Below, one piece after another: positions 16,125-27,100 of a stretch of DNA of 64,000 nucleotides. Positions within the stretch are counted from its first letter, which is position 1. Each line of letters begins with the position of its first letter. Made by a program: the position numbers and the translations under genes. The DNA is from Modestobacter excelsi (GTDB lineage: Bacteria > Actinomycetota > Actinomycetes > Mycobacteriales > Geodermatophilaceae): NCBI RefSeq assembly GCF_005930495.1, contig NZ_SJEX01000008.1, positions 1 through 64,000 on the forward strand, written 5' to 3'. The notes under the pieces are model-generated. The model saw nothing but the letters and a program-made list of their open reading frames with translations, did not search any database and was not told where the DNA came from.

Positions 16125-18095
16125 ATGGAGTCCGACCCGAGGACCGCCGACGTGCAGGACGTGGTCGAGCCCGACGTCGTCGCCGAGGTCCCTCCCGGGG
16201 ACACCGAGGACACCGAGGACACGGCGCCCGTCCAGCCGGCCGGCCGCTCATGGCGGGCTCCGGGTGCGCTGGGGCTGTTGCCCTGGGCCGTGGTGCCCGC
16301 CGCCCTGTGGCTGCTGCACACGGTGCTGACCGACGTCGGCGAGCTGCACCTGCAGTACCAGGCGTCCCTGGTGGCGCTGCTCACCGCCGGCCTGCTCGGC
16401 TGGCTGCTCACCCGGCGGGCCGCCGTGGCGCACCACACCGCCGCTGCCGGGGTCGCCTGCTTCCTGCCGGCGCTGACCGTCATCTCCCTGCAGGGGACCG
16501 ACTGGTTCTTCTCCGGCCCGTTCGGCGACCAGTCCTTCCGCCTGGAGTACGCGACCCGGTTCGCCGACGACCTGACCAGCCTCGCCGACTACACCTACGC
16601 CGACGCCCCGGCCTTCTACTCCCCCGGCTGGTTCTGGCTGGTGGGAGCCGCCTCGGCGACGACGGGCGTCCCGGCCTGGCAGGCCTACAAGTGGATGGCC
16701 GTCGTGACGATGTTCCTGGCCGCGGCCCTGGCCTTCTGGCTCTGGCGGCGCACCTGCAGCACCCGGCTGTCCGCGCTGCTGCTCGCGGTGACGATCATCG
16801 GTCAGCCCGCCACGTCCGCCGCCTGGCTCGGCGCCACGACGCTGCTCGGCGCCGGCGCGTCGGAGCCCTACAGCTGGGTGGTGACCCTGTCGCTGCCGCC
16901 GCTGCTGACCTGGTGGGGCGCACCCCGCGGGCCGGTCGGCTGGCGCCGGGGGGTGGCGCTCGGCGTCGCGCTGGCCGCGGCGGCCTGGTTGTACCTGCTC
17001 TACGCCGCCGTGGGCGTGCTGGCGGTGCTCCTGGTGGCCGCGCAACGCGGGATCCGCGCGACGTGGCGGGAGCTGGCGGTCGCCGGCCTGACGTCGGTCC
17101 TGCTGGTGCTGCCCTGGCTGGGTCCCTTCGCGCTGGCCTGGGACGACGCCGGCCGACCGTCCTCGGCGGCCACCTCGTGGGTGGAGGGTGAGTCCTACGT
17201 GCACCTGTTCACCGTCACCGGGTCGCCCTGGTTCGCCCTCGCGGTGCTCGGCGCCGTGGCGCTGCTGGGCCTGTCGGGGCGGGCGCACCCCCGGCTGCGC
17301 GGTTGCCAGGGACTGGTGGTGACCGTCCTGGTGCTGAGCGTGGTCCAGCTGGTCCTCGGGCAGCTGGGCGGCGGTGTCCTGGCGCACCGGCTGGTCCTGG
17401 TGCTGTCGACCGCGCTGCTGGCCGGCGGGACGCTCGCCGTGGTGGAGTTCCTGCCGCAGGCCGCCCGCTGGACCCGCCGCCGGGACTGGCGGCGACCGGC
17501 GGCGGCGGCTCTCGCCGTGGGCCTGTTCGTCGGGACGAGCGCGCACGCCCAGGAGTGGCTCTCCCTCGACAGCGACCTGCGGGACCTCGCCCGGGGCGTG
17601 GCCTACCCGGACGGCTCACACCCCGTGGTGGCCAGCCCCGCCATGCGGCAGCAGTTCACCGGGGACCCCTCGGCCGACGAGCTGTACGCCGCGGTGGAGC
17701 GGACCTCCCGCGCGGCCGGGCAGTCCGAGACCGGGCCGGTGCTGACCGACGACATCCCGCTGATGGCCACCACCCCGCTGCACGGGTACGTCCAGTGGTG
17801 GGAGCTGTACTCCAACCCGGTGGGCGACTACCGCCAGCGCCAGGAGTTCCTGGAGGACCTGGAGGGGCGGTCGCCGGCGGAGGTGGTGGCCGCGCTGCGC
17901 GCGGACCCGACGGCGCCCACGGTCTTCGTGCTGGCCCTCGACGAGGACGGCTACCGGTTCTCCTCCTCGTCGTGGGACCCGTTCACCGCGACCTCGACCG
18001 CGTGGTCCGTCCGGCTCCCGGCGGACCTCTTCGACTCCCCCGACTTCGTGAGCACGCAGGTCGGCGACCGGACCGTCGCCGCGCTGCGCCCCTGA
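16125..18095 (+). CDS. AftA-family arabinofuranosyltransferase paralog 2, multi-pass membrane protein
   Basis: This 656-residue protein is a close paralog of the gene at 11889-13853: WFFSGPFGDQSFRLEYATRF is identical, as are FYSPGWFW, LWRRTCSTRLSA and IQWWELYS/VQWWELYS. It adds an acidic N-terminal stretch with an EDTEDTE motif before the first membrane helix. The ATG at 16125 follows GATGAGGACGTAC. A far longer open frame upstream is antisense to manC and wbbL and is not real. The two paralogs bracket manC-wbbL, which suggests duplication within the locus. The function is inferred as polyprenyl-pentose-dependent glycosyl transfer to a wall polymer. Confidence 0.78.
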   Translation: MESDPRTADVQDVVEPDVVAEVPPGDTEDTEDTAPVQPAGRSWRAPGALGLLPWAVVPAALWLLHTVLTDVGELHLQYQASLVALLTAGLLGWLLTRRAAVAHHTAAAGVACFLPALTVISLQGTDWFFSGPFGDQSFRLEYATRFADDLTSLADYTYADAPAFYSPGWFWLVGAASATTGVPAWQAYKWMAVVTMFLAAALAFWLWRRTCSTRLSALLLAVTIIGQPATSAAWLGATTLLGAGASEPYSWVVTLSLPPLLTWWGAPRGPVGWRRGVALGVALAAAAWLYLLYAAVGVLAVLLVAAQRGIRATWRELAVAGLTSVLLVLPWLGPFALAWDDAGRPSSAATSWVEGESYVHLFTVTGSPWFALAVLGAVALLGLSGRAHPRLRGCQGLVVTVLVLSVVQLVLGQLGGGVLAHRLVLVLSTALLAGGTLAVVEFLPQAARWTRRRDWRRPAAAALAVGLFVGTSAHAQEWLSLDSDLRDLARGVAYPDGSHPVVASPAMRQQFTGDPSADELYAAVERTSRAAGQSETGPVLTDDIPLMATTPLHGYVQWWELYSNPVGDYRQRQEFLEDLEGRSPAEVVAALRADPTAPTVFVLALDEDGYRFSSSSWDPFTATSTAWSVRLPADLFDSPDFVSTQVGDRTVAALRP

Positions 18096-18149
18096 GGGTC
18101 GTGCGGAGGCGTCCGGCCGCGCCGGTGGGTCGCCGGGCCCCGGGTGTGA

Positions 18150-19412
<1,263 letters not shown>

Positions 19413-19430
19413 CCGAGGACTGATCCCACC

Positions 19431-21350
19431 ATGACGAGCACTTCGGTCAACCCCGACCTGGTTGCCGACCTGGCCCCCGAGGACCTCGTCCCCGGCAAGG
19501 CCGTCACCCTGCTGCAGCGGGTCCTCATGCCCCGGCCGGCCGACCCCCGCAAGGTCCGCACCCTCTACGTCGACGAGGAGCGCTCCGAGCGCGTCCGGGT
19601 GCGGTCCCGCTCGACCGGTGAGCTGAGCGCCGGCGACGAGGTGTCCTTCGCGACCTACTTCAACGCCTTCCCGGCGGCCTACTGGCGGCGCTGGACCTCC
19701 CTGCCCACGGTGACCCTGCGGCTGAGCCTGTCCGGTGCCTGCCGCATCGACGTCTACCGCAGCAAGGCCAACGGCGACGTCATCCACGCGGCCGGGGCCA
19801 CCGTCGCCGGCACCGAGCGCACCGTGGAGCTCGAGCTGGACCTGGCCCCGTTCATCGACGGCGGCTGGTACTGGTTCGACCTCACCGCCGACGAGGACGT
19901 CGTCATCGAGGAGGCCGGCTGGTACGCCGACCGCGAGCCGCTGCGGCCCGGTCGGCTGGCCGTCGGCATCTGCACCTACAACCGGCCGGTCGACTGCCTG
20001 GCCGCGGTTGCGACGATCGCCGAGGACCCGGTCGTGCTCGCCGAGCTGGCCGCCGTGGTCGTGGCCGACCAGGGCAACCGCAAGGTGCGCGACGACGCCC
20101 GCTACGCCGACCTCGCCGGGTCCCTGGGCGACCGGTTCCGGCTGGTCGAGCAGGGCAACATGGGCGGCAGCGGCGGGTTCGCCCGGGCCATGCACGAGTC
20201 GCTGGAGAACACCGACGCCACCCACGTCCTCTTCCTCGACGACGACGTGCAGCTCGAGGCGGACAGCCTGCACCGGGCGCTGGCGCTGAGCCGCTTCACC
20301 GATGCCCCGATGCTGGTCGGCGGGCAGATGCTGGCGATGCAGGACCGCTCGGTGCTGCACACCATGGGCGAGGTCGTGGACCGGTACTCGTTCCTGTACC
20401 GCCCGGCCGCGCACGCCGTCATGCAGCACGACTTCGCCCACCACTCGCTGCGCCGGACGCCGGCGCTGCACCGCCGGGTGGACGTCGACTACAACGCCTG
20501 GTGGATGTGCCTGATCCCGCGCGAGGTGGCCGAGCAGGTGGGGCTGCCCCTGCCGCTGTTCATCAAGTGGGACGACGGCGAGTACGGCCTGCGGGCCGGT
20601 GCCGCCGGGTACCGCACGGTGACCCTGCCCGGTGCCGCGATCTGGCACCTGGCGTGGACCGACAAGGACGACGTCACCGACTGGCAGGCGTACTTCTTCG
20701 CCCGCAACCGGCTGATCGTCGCCGCCCTGCACAGCCCGCACAAGCGCGGCGGCGGCATCGTGCGGAGCGCGCTCAAGGCCGACCTCAAGCACCTGTTCCG
20801 GCTGGAGTACGCGGCCGTGGCGCTGCACGTGCGGGCCTACGAGGACTTCCTCGCCGGTCCCTCGGCGGTGTTCCCGGCGCTGAAGGAGGCGCTGCCCAGC
20901 GTGCGCGCCGAGCAGGCCTCCTACGTCGACGGCCGGGTCATCACCCAGCGGTCGGACATCCCCGAGCCGGAGATGAGCGCGGTGGTCACCGAGGGCATGG
21001 CACAGCCGCCGGTGGGCAAGAGGTCGATCGCGATCGCCGCCGTCCGGGCGATCCGGAACAACCTGCGGCCGATGGCCGAGGAGCGGCCCCGGCCGCAGCT
21101 GGAGATCCCCTCGCAGGACGCGCAGTGGTTCGTCCTGTCCCGGCTGGACAGCGCCACCGTGGGCACCGCCGACGGTCGTGGCGTCACGCTGCGCCGCCGC
21201 AACCCGGCGGTCTTCTGGCGGCTGGCCAAGAGCGCCGTCCGGCTCAACGTGGAGATCGCGCGGCGCTTCCCGCAGGCCACCGCGGACTACCGCGGTGCCT
21301 ACGGCGAGCTCACCTCGGCGGAGAACTGGCAGAAGGCCTTCACCCAGTGA
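19431..21350 (+). CDS. glfT2: Galactofuranosyltransferase GlfT2, galactan polymerase
   Basis: GlfT2 is the bifunctional cytoplasmic-face polymerase that extends galactan with alternating beta-1,5 and beta-1,6 galactofuranose. Its 639 residues match the family length (about 637). The order is an N-terminal beta-sandwich (GWYWFDLTADEDVVIEEAGWY), the GT-A core AVGICTYNRPVDCL, the metal-binding DDD (D270-D272 in FLDDDVQ), the WW acceptor motif in NAWWMCLIP, D381-D382 in KWDDGEYGLR, and H406 in IWHLAW. These correspond to the D256-258, D371-372 and H396 set I recall from M. tuberculosis GlfT2. It is in an operon with glf. Confidence 0.95.
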   Translation: MTSTSVNPDLVADLAPEDLVPGKAVTLLQRVLMPRPADPRKVRTLYVDEERSERVRVRSRSTGELSAGDEVSFATYFNAFPAAYWRRWTSLPTVTLRLSLSGACRIDVYRSKANGDVIHAAGATVAGTERTVELELDLAPFIDGGWYWFDLTADEDVVIEEAGWYADREPLRPGRLAVGICTYNRPVDCLAAVATIAEDPVVLAELAAVVVADQGNRKVRDDARYADLAGSLGDRFRLVEQGNMGGSGGFARAMHESLENTDATHVLFLDDDVQLEADSLHRALALSRFTDAPMLVGGQMLAMQDRSVLHTMGEVVDRYSFLYRPAAHAVMQHDFAHHSLRRTPALHRRVDVDYNAWWMCLIPREVAEQVGLPLPLFIKWDDGEYGLRAGAAGYRTVTLPGAAIWHLAWTDKDDVTDWQAYFFARNRLIVAALHSPHKRGGGIVRSALKADLKHLFRLEYAAVALHVRAYEDFLAGPSAVFPALKEALPSVRAEQASYVDGRVITQRSDIPEPEMSAVVTEGMAQPPVGKRSIAIAAVRAIRNNLRPMAEERPRPQLEIPSQDAQWFVLSRLDSATVGTADGRGVTLRRRNPAVFWRLAKSAVRLNVEIARRFPQATADYRGAYGELTSAENWQKAFTQ

Positions 21351-21356
21351 CCGGCG

Positions 21357-21393
21357 GGGCCGTCAGGGGCGGGTGAACCGCTCCTGACGGCCC
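21357..21393. terminator. Hairpin between convergent glfT2 and glfT1, overlapping the glfT1 end
   Basis: GGGCCGTCAGGGGCGG (21357-21372) and CCGCTCCTGACGGCCC (21378-21393) pair over 16 positions with one mismatch and a 5-base loop. The two genes end only 12 bases apart, so the right part of the hairpin is also the last coding stretch of glfT1. It could terminate transcription from both sides. Confidence 0.75.
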
Positions 21394-22283
21394 TGGCGGA
21401 CCAGGCCCAGCCAGGTCCGCAGCCCGCGCACGTCGCGGCGGCCGAGGAAGAACCAGCTGAAGCGGACGAGCTCGAGCGGGAACAGCCAGCGCATGCCCGG
21501 CTGGCTCATCAGGTAGCCGCGGTTGCGGTAGGTGAAGAACCGCTTGGCCTCGTCCGGCGGGTACTGCGCGGACAGCCGGCCGCCGGCGATGGGCAGGAAC
21601 TCCTGGGTCCCCTCGGGGTGCACGTACGCCGCCTGCAGGCAGGTGCCGAACGGCAACCCGGAGCGCACCAGCCGTCGGTGCACCTCGGTCTCGTCCCCGC
21701 GCAGGAACAGCCGGTAGTCCGGCACGCCGACCGCGTCGAGGGCGTCGGCCCGGAACAGCGCGCCGTTGAACAGCGACGCGTAGCCGGGGAGGAAGTCCAC
21801 GTCGGCGAACTCCTGGAGCGAGCGCCGCCACCGCAGACCGCGCCGCAGCGGGAAGGCCAGCAGCGTGGGGTCGGCCTTGTCCACCACCGCCGGGCTCACC
21901 TCGGCCAGGCCGCGGTCCCGGGCGCAGGCCAGCAGGGTGGCCAGCACGTCGTCCCCGGCGGGCCGACCGTCGTCGTCGGCGCACCACACCCAGTCCGCGC
22001 CCATGCTCAGCGCGGTCAGCATGCCGAGGGCGAAGCCGCCGGCCCCGCCGAGGTTCCGCTGCGAGGGCAGGTAGGTCACCGGGAGTCCCGAGGCGGCGAC
22101 CACGTCGGCGGTCTCGGCGTCCGGGCCGTTGTCGACGACCAGCACGTGGTCGACGGTCCGGGTTTGCGCGGCCAGCGCGGCCAGGCTCTCGGCGAGCAGC
22201 CCGGGGCGGGCGCGGGTCACCACGACCGCCACCACCCGCTGCCCGTCCGGGCCCGCCGGGAGGCCGGCCGTCGGACCGGTCAC
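21363..22283 (-). CDS. glfT1: Galactofuranosyltransferase GlfT1, galactan initiation
   Basis: GlfT1 adds the first galactofuranose residues to the rhamnosyl-GlcNAc linker. The GT2-type product shows VVAVVVTRARPGLL, VLVVDNGPDAE, NLGGAGGFALGM, the DDD metal site in WVWCADDDGR, and FLRGDETEVHRRL. The DEAKRFFTYRNRGYL segment near the C-terminus is typical. I chose the GTG at 22283, which overlaps the TGA of the upstream ATPase gene (GTGA) and gives 306 residues, close to the 304 I recall for Rv3782. A GTG at 22313 is an alternative. It forms an operon with the exporter genes, as Rv3781-Rv3783 do. Confidence 0.9.
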   Translation of the reverse strand: MTGPTAGLPAGPDGQRVVAVVVTRARPGLLAESLAALAAQTRTVDHVLVVDNGPDAETADVVAASGLPVTYLPSQRNLGGAGGFALGMLTALSMGADWVWCADDDGRPAGDDVLATLLACARDRGLAEVSPAVVDKADPTLLAFPLRRGLRWRRSLQEFADVDFLPGYASLFNGALFRADALDAVGVPDYRLFLRGDETEVHRRLVRSGLPFGTCLQAAYVHPEGTQEFLPIAGGRLSAQYPPDEAKRFFTYRNRGYLMSQPGMRWLFPLELVRFSWFFLGRRDVRGLRTWLGLVRQGRQERFTRP

Positions 22284-23095
22284 GACCGGCCCGACGGGAG
22301 CGGGGCCGGCCACGGGGCGGCGGGCACGGTCACCGGCGGGTCGTTGGGGAACGGGTCGTGGCCCTTGTAGGAGGTCAGCACCTCGCGCAGCTCACCGGTC
22401 TGCTTGACCTGGCCGTGCTCCATCCAGATCGCCGAGGTGCACAGCTGCTTGAGGAACTCGTCGGAGTGCGAGGCGAACACCAGCAGCCCGGCCCGCTGCA
22501 CCAGCTCGGACAGCCGGTCCCGTGCCTTGTCCAGGAAGGCGGCGTCCACCGCGCCGATCCCCTCGTCGAAGAGCAGGATCTCCGGGTCGATGCTGGTGAC
22601 CACACCCAGCGCCAGGCGCACCCGCATGCCGGTGGAGTAGGTCCGCAGCGGCATCGCCAGGAAGTCGCCGAGCTCGGTGAACTCGGCGATCTCCTCGACC
22701 CGGGCCTCCATCTGCTTGCGGTTCATGCCCAGGAAGAGCCCGCGGATCATGATGTTCTCGTAGCCGGAGATCTCCGGGTCCATGCCGACGCCGAGGTCGA
22801 AGACCGGCGCCACCCGGCCCTCGATGGTCGCCGTCCCGCGGGTGGGCTCGTAGATGCCCGACAGCAGCCGCAGCAGCGTCGACTTGCCGGCGCCGTTGTG
22901 CCCGACCAGGGCGACCCGGTCACCCTCCTCGATGCGGATGTCGATGTCGCGCAACGCCTCGATGACGGGCACCTTGCGCTCGTCGGAGGCGATGTTGCCG
23001 CCGACCATGCCGAGCACCGCCTTCTTCAGCGACCTCGTCTTGGCGTCGAAGATGGGGAACTCGACGCTGGCGTGGTTGGTCTCGATGCGGACCAC
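22280..23095 (-). CDS. wzt: Polysaccharide ABC transporter ATPase (Wzt/Rv3781-like)
   Basis: This is the nucleotide-binding subunit of an ABC-2 exporter for lipid-linked polysaccharide. GHNGAGKSTLLRLL is Walker A, TYSTGMRVRLALGV the signature, and EILLFDEGIGAVD Walker B, with a switch His in FASHSDEFL. EVPIFDAKTRSLKK-type N-terminal residues are typical of the O-antigen/teichoic acid subfamily. No C-terminal carbohydrate-binding domain is present (271 residues), so export is probably not tied to a capped sugar end. A purine-rich GAGAGAGG lies before the GTG at 23095. It is encoded between the permease and glfT1, which implies export of the galactan precursor. Confidence 0.92.
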   Translation of the reverse strand: MVRIETNHASVEFPIFDAKTRSLKKAVLGMVGGNIASDERKVPVIEALRDIDIRIEEGDRVALVGHNGAGKSTLLRLLSGIYEPTRGTATIEGRVAPVFDLGVGMDPEISGYENIMIRGLFLGMNRKQMEARVEEIAEFTELGDFLAMPLRTYSTGMRVRLALGVVTSIDPEILLFDEGIGAVDAAFLDKARDRLSELVQRAGLLVFASHSDEFLKQLCTSAIWMEHGQVKQTGELREVLTSYKGHDPFPNDPPVTVPAAPWPAPLPSGRS

Positions 23096-23117
23096 GGGTG
23101 CAGCCTCTCTCTCGCCG

Positions 23118-23951
23118 TCAGACCCAGTAGGAAACGCGCGACCGGTAGCGGCGCAGCGCCCACAGGGTGACGACCCAGCCGACGACGGTGATGGCGAGCA
23201 CGATGACCCAGCTGTGCCAGACCAGCGACTCGCCGAGCATGGGCCGGCGGATGATCTCGATGAAGTGCAGGAACGGGTTGACCTCGGCGATCCGGGCCCG
23301 CTCCGCGGTGGTCGGGTTGGGGCTGTTGAGCAGGTCGTCGTAGATCCACACGACCGGGGTGAGGAAGAAGGTCAGCTGGACCAGGCTGCCGATGATCGGG
23401 TTGAGGTCACGGAAGCGGGCGCTGGCCATGCCGAACAGCAGCGCCACCCAGGCCCCGTTGACCGCCAGCAGGAGGAACGCGGGGAAGGCCATCAGGCTCG
23501 ACCAGTGCAGCGCCCGCGGGAAGACCATCAGCATCACCGCGTAGACGATCAGGTTGTGGGCGAACAGCAGCGTCTGCCGCCACACCAGCCGGTAGACGTG
23601 CACCGAGATCGGCGCCGGCAGGTGCTTGATCAGCCCCTCGTTGGCGATGAAGACGTCGGCGCCCTCGAGGATGCAGCCGGAGATGAACGCCCAGACGATG
23701 AACCCGACGAGGATGTAGGGCAGCTGCTTCTCCAGCGGGTTGCCGAACAGGCCCGCGTACAGCACCCCGAGCGCGACGGCGGTGACCGCCATGCTGATGG
23801 TGATCCAGATCGGCCCGAGCACCGACCGCCGGTAGCGCTGGCGGATGTCCTGCCAGCCGAGATGCCCCCACAGCTCCCGCTGCCGCCACCCTCCGACGAG
23901 GTCGGCGCGGGCGGCAGCCCAGGCACCGCCGGACACATTGGTGACAGCCAC
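23118..23951 (-). CDS. wzm: Polysaccharide ABC transporter permease (Wzm/Rv3783-like)
   Basis: This is the membrane subunit paired with the ATPase 22 bases downstream. The product of 277 residues (GTG at 23951) has an amphipathic N-terminal segment and LGWQDIRQRYRRSVLGPIWIT, the typical ABC-2 polysaccharide permease entry. Five or six hydrophobic helices follow, and it ends in RRYRSRVSYWV. Longer frame to 24062 is Ala/Arg-rich and unlikely to be translated. It shares a 150-base divergent promoter region with emb. By context it would flip decaprenyl-PP-GlcNAc-Rha-galactan across the membrane. Confidence 0.92.
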   Translation of the reverse strand: MAVTNVSGGAWAAARADLVGGWRQRELWGHLGWQDIRQRYRRSVLGPIWITISMAVTAVALGVLYAGLFGNPLEKQLPYILVGFIVWAFISGCILEGADVFIANEGLIKHLPAPISVHVYRLVWRQTLLFAHNLIVYAVMLMVFPRALHWSSLMAFPAFLLLAVNGAWVALLFGMASARFRDLNPIIGSLVQLTFFLTPVVWIYDDLLNSPNPTTAERARIAEVNPFLHFIEIIRRPMLGESLVWHSWVIVLAITVVGWVVTLWALRRYRSRVSYWV

Positions 23952-24101
23952 GTCCGCGAAGGCTACCGCCGCGGCCGCCCAGCGGCCGCAGCGCCCGACC
24001 GAACCGTGGCGGCGGGGGCGGGTGGGACGACCGTGACGAACGAGTCCCCACGCACTCGGCACGCCCCGGGGGTCAGCAGGTCCGCTGTCTAGTCTCCCGG
24101 T

Positions 24102-27100
24102 GTGTTCCAGGACAGCCAGCCCTCCGTCCCTGCTCCGCGGGTCCGCCGGGCGGTCCTGGCCCTGGCGTTGGTCTCGCTGGTCTCCTCAGTGCTCTACGTG
24201 GTGGCGCCCGTGCAGCGCCCGGAGGCCGTCTACGCCTGGCCGAGCACGGCCGGGGACGCCTCGGCGGTCGCCATCCCGCTGATGCTGTACCGGCCCGAGC
24301 GGCTCGAGGCCTCGGTCAGCTGCACGGACGCCCGGGCCTCCTCCGACGCCGGCCACGTCCTGGTCAGCACGACGCCGGTCGACGCCGCTCCCGGGCCCGG
24401 GCTGCCCGACGGGCTCACCGTCCGGTCGACCGACGGCCGGCTGCAGGTCGACGTGGGCGGGACGTCGCTGGACCCGGTGCCCGTACCGGCGGACGGAGAC
24501 TGCTCCTGGACGCTGGTCAGCACCGTCACCGGGACCGCGCTCAGCCGCGACGGGCGGGTCCTCCAGCAGGTCGACGGGGACGTCCGGCCGGGCGTCGCCG
24601 GGGTCTTCAGCGAGCTCGACTCCACGCGGGGCAGCCGGGTGGCAGTCACCGCCGACACGGTGTTCCAGACCTCGCCGACCGGCTGGAAGTACACCCTCGG
24701 CGTTCTCGCCGTGGTCAGCCTGCTCGCCGCGATCGTGCTGGCGGCCCGGGCCGACCGGCGTCGTCCGGCGTCCGCCGACCCGGGCCGGCCGGTCCGGGCG
24801 CGCGCCCGCTGGGTCGTCGACGTGCTGGTCGCGCTGGTCCTCGCGGGCTGGACGGCGATCGGGCCGCTGACCATCGACGACGGGTACATCTCCGGGATCA
24901 TCCGCAGCCGGGAGGGCAACGGGTACGTCAGCGACGTCTACCGGTGGCTGGGCGCGCCGGAGGCACCCTTCGGCTGGTTCTACGAGGTCCTCGGCCTGTG
25001 GACGCGGATCAGCGACTCGACCCTCTGGCTCCGCGTGCCCTCCGCCCTGCTGGGCCTGGCGGCGTGGCTGGTGCTGGGCCGGGCGGTGCTCCCCCGGCTG
25101 GGCGCGGCCGGCGCAGGGCTGCGCCGCTACGTCCTCGCCGCCGTGGTGTTCGGTGCGTGGTGGCTCCCCTTCGGGCTCGGGGTCCGCCCGGAGGCCTGGG
25201 TCGTCGTCGGGCTCGCCGTCTCCCTGGTGCTGGTCGAGCGCGCCCTCGAGCGGCGCGCGGTCGCCCCGCTGGCGGTGGGCCTCGTCGTCGCCGGGGCCAC
25301 GCTGGCCGTCACCCCGACCGGCGCGGTCGCGTTCCTGCCGTTCGTCGCGGCTGTCGTGCCGCTGCTCCGGCTGTGCCGTGAGCGGCGGGACCTGGGCTGG
25401 TGGGCGCTGCTGGCGCTCGCTGCGGCGGGTGCCGCGACCACCGTGCTGTTCATGTTCGGCGACCAGTCGCTGGCGGCGATCCGGCTGGCCAACCGGATCC
25501 GCACCGACCTTCCCGGGTCGCTGCCCTGGTACCAGGAGTACGAGCGCTACTCACTGCTGCTGACCGCCGGTGACGTGCAGGGCCCGATCTCCCGGCGGGT
25601 GCCGGTGCTGCTGACCCTGCTGGCCACGGCCGGGATCCGTTGGCAGCTGCGCCGGGTGGCCGCGGACGTGCGCCCCTTCGTCCTCCGGCTGCTGACCGGC
25701 CTCGGGCTGTCCCTGGTGGTCCTGCTGTTCACCCCGACGAAGTGGACGCTGCACTTCGGCGCGTTCGCCGTGACCGGCACGGCGGTGCTGCTGGTGGACC
25801 TGGAGCTGTTCTCCCGGCGCGGCCTGGCCGACCGGGACGACCTGGCCGGCTCCGTGCCCGGGGCGCCGGTGCGGTCGGTGCCGGTGGGCTGGGTGCGGAC
25901 CTGGGGCACGGCGACGACCGCCGTGGCCATGGTCGCGGCGCTCTCCTACGCCGGGTACAACCAGTGGGCCTACCTCTCCGACCTGGCCATCCCGTGGAAC
26001 GACCTCTCGCCGCGGCTGCTGGGGATCACCGCGTCGGGGGCGGCGCTGGCCCTCGCTGTGGTGGCCGGCCTCGGCACTGCTGCGCTGTGCGTCGCCGCGG
26101 CGCTGCGGGACGAGACGGAGGTCCGGCTGCGAGTGGTGCGGCTGCTCCCCTCCCCCGCGGCGATCGCCGTGCTGGTGCTCGCGGCCACGGTCGCGCTGGA
26201 GCTGCTGAGCTTCGCCAAGTCCAGCTACGAGCGCCGGGACACCTACTCGTTGGCCAGCGACACCGCTGAGACGCTGACCGGCGAGCCGTGCGGCCTGGCC
26301 GAACGGCTGTCGGTGGAGACCGACCCGGTGGCGGGGCTGCTGGCACCGGCGGTCGGGGTCGTCGGCGACACCCCCGTCACCGACGGCTTCGCCGAGGTCG
26401 AGGGCGGCGAGCTGGTGATGGCCGGCGTCGACCTGCCCGGTTGGACGGCGTCCGACGCGCACCGTGACGGGGCCGGCGACGGCCCGGCCCGGCTGGTCAC
26501 CGGCTGGTACCCGCTGACCGAGCCGCTCCGCACCGGCGCGGTCCCGCTGACGGTCACGGTCGACGGCCCGCTGAGCGTCGGCACCCGGTTGGTCGCGGAG
26601 TTCGGCCGGCAGTCCGGCGCCGACGTCGAGACCCTGGGCGAGATCGGCTTCAGCGACCCGGAGGGCGGGCTCGGCACCCGCGACGTCCGGCTCGACGTCC
26701 GGGCAGCGGGTGCCGACGCCGACCTCGTGCGGCTGGTCGCCGAGGACGGCGGCACGGACTCCGCTGAACCGCTCGCCGTGTCCGCGCCCCGCGCACCCGG
26801 GACGACGCCGTTCAGCGACGTCGTCCCGGCCACCGAGCCGGCCCTGGTCGACTGGCCGGTCGCCTTCGTGTTCCCCTGCCAGCGGCTCAGCGTGCAGGCT
26901 CAGGGCACCACCGACGTGCCCACCTGGCGGATCGCCGCGGCCTACCCGAACCACGCCGGGGACATCATCGTCGCGGCGGCGGTGGGCGGGCCGTACGCAC
27001 CGGCCGCGCAACTGGTCGACCAGGTCGTGTATCCCGTCTACCAGGACGGCGTGCCGCTCGAGCGGCCGATCACGCTGCTGCGCTGGGTGCCCCGGGAGGC

